From CAZQQN01 sp964549595 (lineage in GTDB: Bacteria; Bacteroidota; Bacteroidia; CAILMK01; CAYYUA01), in assembly GCA_964549595.1 (NCBI GenBank), contig CAZJWK010000096.1, positions 1 through 11,010 on the forward strand: 11,010 bases of DNA. Reading direction: 5' to 3'. The translations under genes and the position numbers were made by a program. Positions 7,423 to 11,010 of the stretch are shown here, in pieces. The notes beneath the pieces were generated by a model. The model was not told the origin of the DNA. It was given only the letters and a program-made list of their open reading frames with translations, and ran no database searches. The stretch's first letter is position 1, and every line of letters begins with the position of its first letter.

Positions 7423-8091
7423 TTATTCGCGCCAAAGGTAGGGAAACAGTAAAAAAGAAACAACCAGTACAATCACATCAATGGAGCCCAATGCCAGAAG
7501 ACTGTCACCGGCTTCGAGAAAAACACCTTGTTTTTGTATGACCCTGGAAGCATCCACCAGCAAGGCCATTTGGGGCAAAATGACAGGAAAGCTCAAAATG
7601 GCCATCAAAGTGGCATTATTCTGCGCCTTGGAAGCTATTGCCGAAACCATGGTAAAAGTAAAGGCAAAACCCAGGCTTCCGAGAAGGATCAAAAGCAACC
7701 ATCCTCCTGCGTTCGTTAAAGGATTGCCAAGCAAAACCAGGAAAACCAAATGGGTTAAAATGGTCAAAGCCATTAGCAGCAAAGTATTGTACAGCATTTT
7801 GGCCAGTAAATAATGGCCGGGGTTCACCAACGTATAAAAGTACAGCAGTCTGCCCTGGCTTTCCTGGAGGAAACTTTTGGCGACCGCATTCACGGAAGCA
7901 AAAAGGACAATGATCCAGAATAAGGCTATCCATTCTTTTAATTGCACCACCTCAAACGCCATATAGATCAAAAAAACCGTGGATAAGACGTAAAGGAATA
8001 TCCCGTTCAGGGCATATTTCTGTCTCCACTCCATCAGGATTTCCTTACGGATTAAGGTAAAAACCAGGTTAATATGCGTTCTAAGGCTCAA
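7423..8091 (-). CDS. ccmB: Heme exporter membrane subunit CcmB
   Basis: CcmB is the integral-membrane partner of the ATPase CcmA; CcmAB uses ATP to release holo-CcmE from CcmC. The 222-residue product has about six hydrophobic helices, the N-terminal RKEILMEWRQKYALNGI that marks the family, and the conserved segment ASKAQNNATLMAILSFPVIL near residues 152-171. It is first in the operon and followed by ccmC after 11 bases. An in-frame TAA lies two codons upstream of a TTG at 8091, and no ATG occurs before the conserved region, so TTG is the likely start. No ribosome binding site is evident. No ccmA is in the window, so the ATPase must be encoded elsewhere if it is present. Confidence 0.93.
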   Translation of the reverse strand: MSLRTHINLVFTLIRKEILMEWRQKYALNGIFLYVLSTVFLIYMAFEVVQLKEWIALFWIIVLFASVNAVAKSFLQESQGRLLYFYTLVNPGHYLLAKMLYNTLLLMALTILTHLVFLVLLGNPLTNAGGWLLLILLGSLGFAFTFTMVSAIASKAQNNATLMAILSFPVILPQMALLVDASRVIQKQGVFLEAGDSLLALGSIDVIVLVVSFLLFPYLWRE

Positions 8092-8109
8092 GGGTTAAAT
8101 CCTTTTCTG

Positions 8110-8142
8110 CAAATAAACTGAATTATGGGCGGGTCGTTCAAA
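8110..8142 (-). promoter_or_regulatory. Candidate promoter of the ccm operon
   Basis: On the minus strand TTTG (8142-8139) and TTTATTTG (8117-8110) are separated by 21 bases. They match the Bacteroidota housekeeping pattern TTTG - about 17-23 bases - TAnnTTTG with one mismatch. Transcription would start near 8104, leaving a leader of about a dozen bases before the TTG start of ccmB. The rest of the 220-base gap (8118-8311) holds no convincing gene, terminator or structured RNA. Confidence 0.4.
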
Positions 8143-8311
8143 GTAAAAAAGATTTTTAGTCAAATCGAAGTAGACGCTTAGGCAATAGGCTATTTCTGCA
8201 AGCCAATCGGTTAGAAGAGACCCCCTTTTTGCCCATTTTGAAGCAGTGTTTTAAATGGATGCTTTCAGAAGGATATTTTGTGTGGAACAAAATCAAAGCA
8301 GTTTAAATCGG

Positions 8312-10672
8312 CTATGATCCGGATTCAATGCGTTTTAATTTAGATTTTGCCAATTTTACTTGGTAATGGTTCTCATCAAATTTGCCGCGGTAAATGGTCA
8401 GGGCTTTACGGTAATAGGTTTCGGCTTTTCCCCTGTCATTTTGCTGATAAGCCAGGTTGCCCCGATCAATAAAAATATCCGCAAAAACATCATGGTTGGT
8501 ATCAAAAAACTGCTTATTTATTTGAAAAGCGCTGTCCAAAAAACCTTTGGCTCTTTTGAATGCCCCTTGTTTAATGCTTAACGAAGCCTTGTTACCAATA
8601 ATGGTGGCCGAATAGGGATGATTCAAGGTAAAAAGGGTTTTATTCACATTCAAAGCAGAATCAAACAATGAATCAGCCGTTTGGAATTGTTCCCTTTCCA
8701 TGTAAACCAACCCGAGTCCGTTCAGGGAATTCGCTAAGGCACTACTGCCCTTATCATTTTCATTCTGAAGGGATAAAGCCCAATGATAAAGAGAATCAGC
8801 CAATGATAAATTTCCTATAAAGTAATTCAGGTGGGCCGGTGTATTGATTAATCCGGCATTTGAGGGGACTTCAAATAAATTCTTGCTTTTTGCCATGGAA
8901 AGGCTGCTATCAGCATAAAAACGAGCCTTTTGCGTTTTTCCCAATTTCAAATAAAGATCAGCCATATAGGAAAGCAGGGAAACATACCTCTGGGAATATT
9001 CCTCTATGGCTTTGGCCTTTTGGAATGCCTGATGGTATTTAGCCTTTGCCTCATCATAGTTGGCCACTGCTTTCTCTAATTGGCCAAAAGTATTCAATAT
9101 TTGGACGTAAATCGATGACCTTTTATAGCCCATTTTAGCCAGAAGGGATTCAGACCGTTTCAGGTACTTCCTGGCCGAATCATACCTGGCCAATGCCATA
9201 TTAACCCTTGAAAGGGGAACGAGGCTCATCAGAAAATTTTTCTTACCCCTTTCGGGATGCGATTTACTACAACTTAAGGCTTTCCTTAAGAAAGAATCGG
9301 CTTTGTGTAAGTTATTCAATTTCAATAAGGCAATTCCATGAATACTATTAAGCTTGCAGTAATTTTTATCCTTATTATTCGAATAACGGTAACCCTGTTT
9401 TACGGTTTGAACCGCTTTATTCATACTGTCAGTTTTCATGTAGGTCATACTTAGCATTAAATGTATCTTAATGTCTGCATTCTCAGGAATATTTGCGTTT
9501 GCCTCTGGTCCTTTTTCCCTTATTAATTCCCTTGCCCTTTCCAAATGTTTTAAAGCGGTCTTGAAATAATATTGGCTTTGTAAATAATCACCCCGTTTGA
9601 AGTGAAAATAGGCCAAATTTCTTTTGGCAGAATCCTCGGTTTTTCTACACCATTCAATGGCTTCCAGGTAAAAAGAATCCGCTTTGCGTCCCTGTCCTAA
9701 TTTTTCATAATTATTGGCCATACCATTTAATGCATAGGCTCGTTTAACTTTCCAGTAATCATTTTGGGGATCCCAGGCCTGAATGCCGTCATAAGCCCTT
9801 TTATGAAATTTCAGGGACTTGGAATACAACTTTTTCTTATACAACGCTTTGGCTTTACAACGATAAGCAAAGTATAAGTCTTCAAAAATACCCCCAATGG
9901 TTTTGAAATTTTCGGCCGGTAAATGGTCTGGTAAATGTTTAATGCGTGTCGGTACAGCAATCGTGTCATTTCCTATCGCTTTGAGGGCTGTATCCAATAC
10001 CTGTTGATTGTGGTAACTGCTATTCTGAATGGAAGAGACCATAATTTTTCCGCCAGTATTTGCTTTCCCGGCGTATTCCAAAGCTTTATCACATTGATCC
10101 TTATCATACGCTTCCTCAAACTTGTTTTGGTAATAGTTCATGGTTTGTTCACCTTTTACCCGGAAGATGTCTTTATTGAGGATCATAATGGCTTGATGAT
10201 AAGGTTGAAAGTCAGAAGGGCTATAGGCAAAAAAGCTGGTAACCATACCAATTAAAATAGCCCGCACCAATATTGGCTTATCAAATCTTTTAAAAGGGTT
10301 GTTTTTTCGTTTATAAACATAAAATGAAGCGAGGCCTGCCAGAAACAAAAGGTTCAAAAAAGGCAAGTAGAAATATAAATCCAGTTCATTCAACCGGATG
10401 TTGAAAGGTAATGTAGATAAGGATGTTGAAAAAGCAATACCGGCAGTGATGGGAATGAATAACCGCCTATTCTGATGAGGATTAAAAAGCCAATAGCTTC
10501 CGATTAAATAGAACAAAGCCAAAAAACCAAAAGCGGCCAGGGATAGATAAACTTTTGATACCACGTGGTCCGGTAATAATTGGTAAAGCAGGCTTAAACC
10601 TAAAAAAACCACTAAAGTGATCTCAAGTTTTTTCAATGCGTTGTTTTTGGGTACTAATCTATGAAAATTCAT
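8312..10672 (-). CDS. Five-helix membrane protein with long C-terminal TPR array
   Basis: The 786-residue product has five predicted membrane segments at about 17-33, 41-63, 71-89, 100-120 and 133-150, then about 620 residues of helical repeat sequence. TPR signatures are plain: ALNGMANNYEKLGQGRKADS, SLNGLGLVYMEREQFQTADS (from 649) and GNLAYQQNDRGKAETYYRKA near the end. The last three repeats each carry an Asn-His pair, with His at 685, 727 and 769. That is an exact 42-residue period, as in kinesin-light-chain-type TPRs. No CHAT, kinase, DNA-binding or peptidase domain is visible after or between the repeats, so it is probably a scaffold for protein partners that cannot be named. The start ATG at 10672 lacks a Shine-Dalgarno sequence. 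A 220-base gap separates it from ccmB, so it is probably not part of the ccm operon. Confidence 0.85.
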   Translation of the reverse strand: MNFHRLVPKNNALKKLEITLVVFLGLSLLYQLLPDHVVSKVYLSLAAFGFLALFYLIGSYWLFNPHQNRRLFIPITAGIAFSTSLSTLPFNIRLNELDLYFYLPFLNLLFLAGLASFYVYKRKNNPFKRFDKPILVRAILIGMVTSFFAYSPSDFQPYHQAIMILNKDIFRVKGEQTMNYYQNKFEEAYDKDQCDKALEYAGKANTGGKIMVSSIQNSSYHNQQVLDTALKAIGNDTIAVPTRIKHLPDHLPAENFKTIGGIFEDLYFAYRCKAKALYKKKLYSKSLKFHKRAYDGIQAWDPQNDYWKVKRAYALNGMANNYEKLGQGRKADSFYLEAIEWCRKTEDSAKRNLAYFHFKRGDYLQSQYYFKTALKHLERARELIREKGPEANANIPENADIKIHLMLSMTYMKTDSMNKAVQTVKQGYRYSNNKDKNYCKLNSIHGIALLKLNNLHKADSFLRKALSCSKSHPERGKKNFLMSLVPLSRVNMALARYDSARKYLKRSESLLAKMGYKRSSIYVQILNTFGQLEKAVANYDEAKAKYHQAFQKAKAIEEYSQRYVSLLSYMADLYLKLGKTQKARFYADSSLSMAKSKNLFEVPSNAGLINTPAHLNYFIGNLSLADSLYHWALSLQNENDKGSSALANSLNGLGLVYMEREQFQTADSLFDSALNVNKTLFTLNHPYSATIIGNKASLSIKQGAFKRAKGFLDSAFQINKQFFDTNHDVFADIFIDRGNLAYQQNDRGKAETYYRKALTIYRGKFDENHYQVKLAKSKLKRIESGS

Positions 10673-10678
10673 TGGGGG

Positions 10679-10783
10679 AAGCGATAGGTCTGAAACTTAT
10701 CCGCCGGTAGTCGGTTCAATCGCTTGGGAGCTATTCCCATTCCGTCAATTCGTTCCGGCTCTCAAGCAAGGGGTTTCAGAGCC
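10679..10783. repeat. Hairpin-rich noncoding segment with nested inverted repeats
   Basis: Several perfect inverted repeats are packed into 105 bases: AAGCGAT (10679-10685) with ATCGCTT (10719-10725), TGGGA with TCCCA (10725-10729 / 10735-10739, five-base loop), and GGCTCT with AGAGCC (10757-10762 / 10778-10783). A longer-range pair joins TCTGAAAC (10689-10696) to GTTTCAGA (10773-10780). The segment lies between the start of the TPR gene and the restriction-modification tail. It is not a tRNA: a T-loop-like TTCAATC is present, but its flanks do not pair. It could be a small RNA, a miniature mobile element end, a recombination site or a leader of the TPR gene. Confidence 0.35.
10692..10720 (-). 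promoter_or_regulatory. Weak candidate promoter for the TPR gene
   Basis: Minus-strand TAAGTTTC (10699-10692) matches TAnnTTTG except for its last base. An ATTG (10720-10717) lies 17 bases upstream as a possible -33 element. The leader to the ATG at 10672 would be about 15 bases. The match lies inside the hairpin-rich segment, so its base pattern may have another cause. Confidence 0.2.
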
Positions 10784-10800
10784 CATACTGCTCAAAAATT

Positions 10801-11010
10801 AAAAATGGATACCAATTAATCTTTGACTATTTCAAAAAGATTCCCATTGTTGAGCCTACCGAAAAGCAAGCAAAAAAACTAACCAAACTCGTTGACCGAA
10901 AAAGACAAGCGCCTTCTGAAAGTGGAAATTTTGCAAATTTGGATAATGAAATAGATCAAAAGGTTTATGAGCTTTACGGGTTGACGGAGGAGGAGGTTGG
11001 GATTGTGGAA
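10801..11010 (+). pseudogene. C-terminal remnant of a type IIG-like restriction-modification protein
   Basis: One plus-strand frame reads YFKKIPIVEPTEKQAKKL, later LDNEIDQKVYELYGLTEEEV and GIVE up to the window edge. This is the familiar C-terminal signature of Eco57I/TaqI-like methylase-specificity proteins: an IPI motif that ends the target-recognition region, then a helical tail ending IDxxVYxLYGLTxEEixIVE. The same kind of tail occurs on some BREX PglX-like methylases. The frame has a stop at 10708-10710, and no ATG or GTG occurs in frame after it; a TTG only appears near 10936, inside the conserved tail. The methylase, nuclease and recognition domains are all absent, so this is a truncated fragment rather than a working gene. 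Recognisable similarity begins at about 10801; codons 10711-10800 are open but unrecognised. The end of the reading frame lies past the window. Confidence 0.6.

Noticed and set aside
7412..7435. A TTG at 7435 as the start of ccmC.
   Set aside because: The ATG at 7411 has a strong purine-rich site just before it, avoids overlap with ccmB, and gives a length in line with the family.
8150..8240. A 26-codon minus-strand frame in the ccmB-TPR gap, beginning MGKKGVSSN.
   Set aside because: It is too short, without a ribosome binding site, recognisable motif or operon position, so it cannot be told from chance.
10700..10760. A possible tRNA, suggested by the T-loop-like GGTTCAATC.
   Set aside because: The bases flanking the loop do not form a five-pair T stem, and no acceptor stem or anticodon arm can be drawn at the proper distances.

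Overview
The window reads as chromosomal DNA from a member of the Bacteroidota, probably an environmental Cytophagales- or Flavobacteriia-like bacterium. The reasons are a GldB gliding-motility lipoprotein, a small PorT-type outer-membrane barrel, a Bacteroidota-style ccmB-C-D-E-F cytochrome c maturation cluster, Bacteroidota-like promoter boxes (TTTG / TAnnTTTG) and weak Shine-Dalgarno signals. The genus cannot be named from this sequence.

Layout. Bases 1-74 (minus) hold the first 24 codons of a membrane-anchored protein that runs off the left edge. It lies 11 bases downstream of gldB (86-1120, minus). Divergent from gldB, and separated by only 38 bases, are an outer-membrane beta-barrel gene (1159-1866, plus) and nadE, the glutamine-dependent NAD+ synthetase (1879-3516, plus), which are closely spaced and probably cotranscribed. 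A 100-base convergent gap follows. Then comes a tight minus-strand operon read right to left: ccmB (8091-7423), ccmC (7411-6734), a ccmD-like gene (6679-6446), ccmE (6449-6027) and ccmF (6037-3617). Junctions are short gaps or overlaps of 4 and 11 bases, so it should be one transcript, probably started from a promoter near 8110-8142. Upstream lies a separate minus-strand gene (10672-8312) for a 786-residue protein with five membrane helices and a long TPR array. The last 338 bases hold a hairpin-rich noncoding stretch and the start-less C-terminal tail of a type IIG-like restriction-modification protein.

How the genes work together. In System I maturation, CcmB (with the ATPase CcmA) and CcmC act in loading heme on the periplasmic chaperone CcmE, CcmD helps release holo-CcmE, and CcmF acts in attaching heme to apocytochromes. 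This cluster has no ccmA, ccmG, ccmH or ccmI. Its CcmE carries Cys-x-x-x-Tyr (C117...Y121) in place of the His-x-x-x-Tyr heme-binding motif. That combination resembles the variant Ccm pathway known from Desulfovibrio and archaea and is the clearest biological point in the window. The other item worth a second look is the right edge, where a folded DNA segment abuts a degraded restriction-modification tail. I saw no CRISPR array, tRNA, rRNA, intact insertion sequence or complete defence system.
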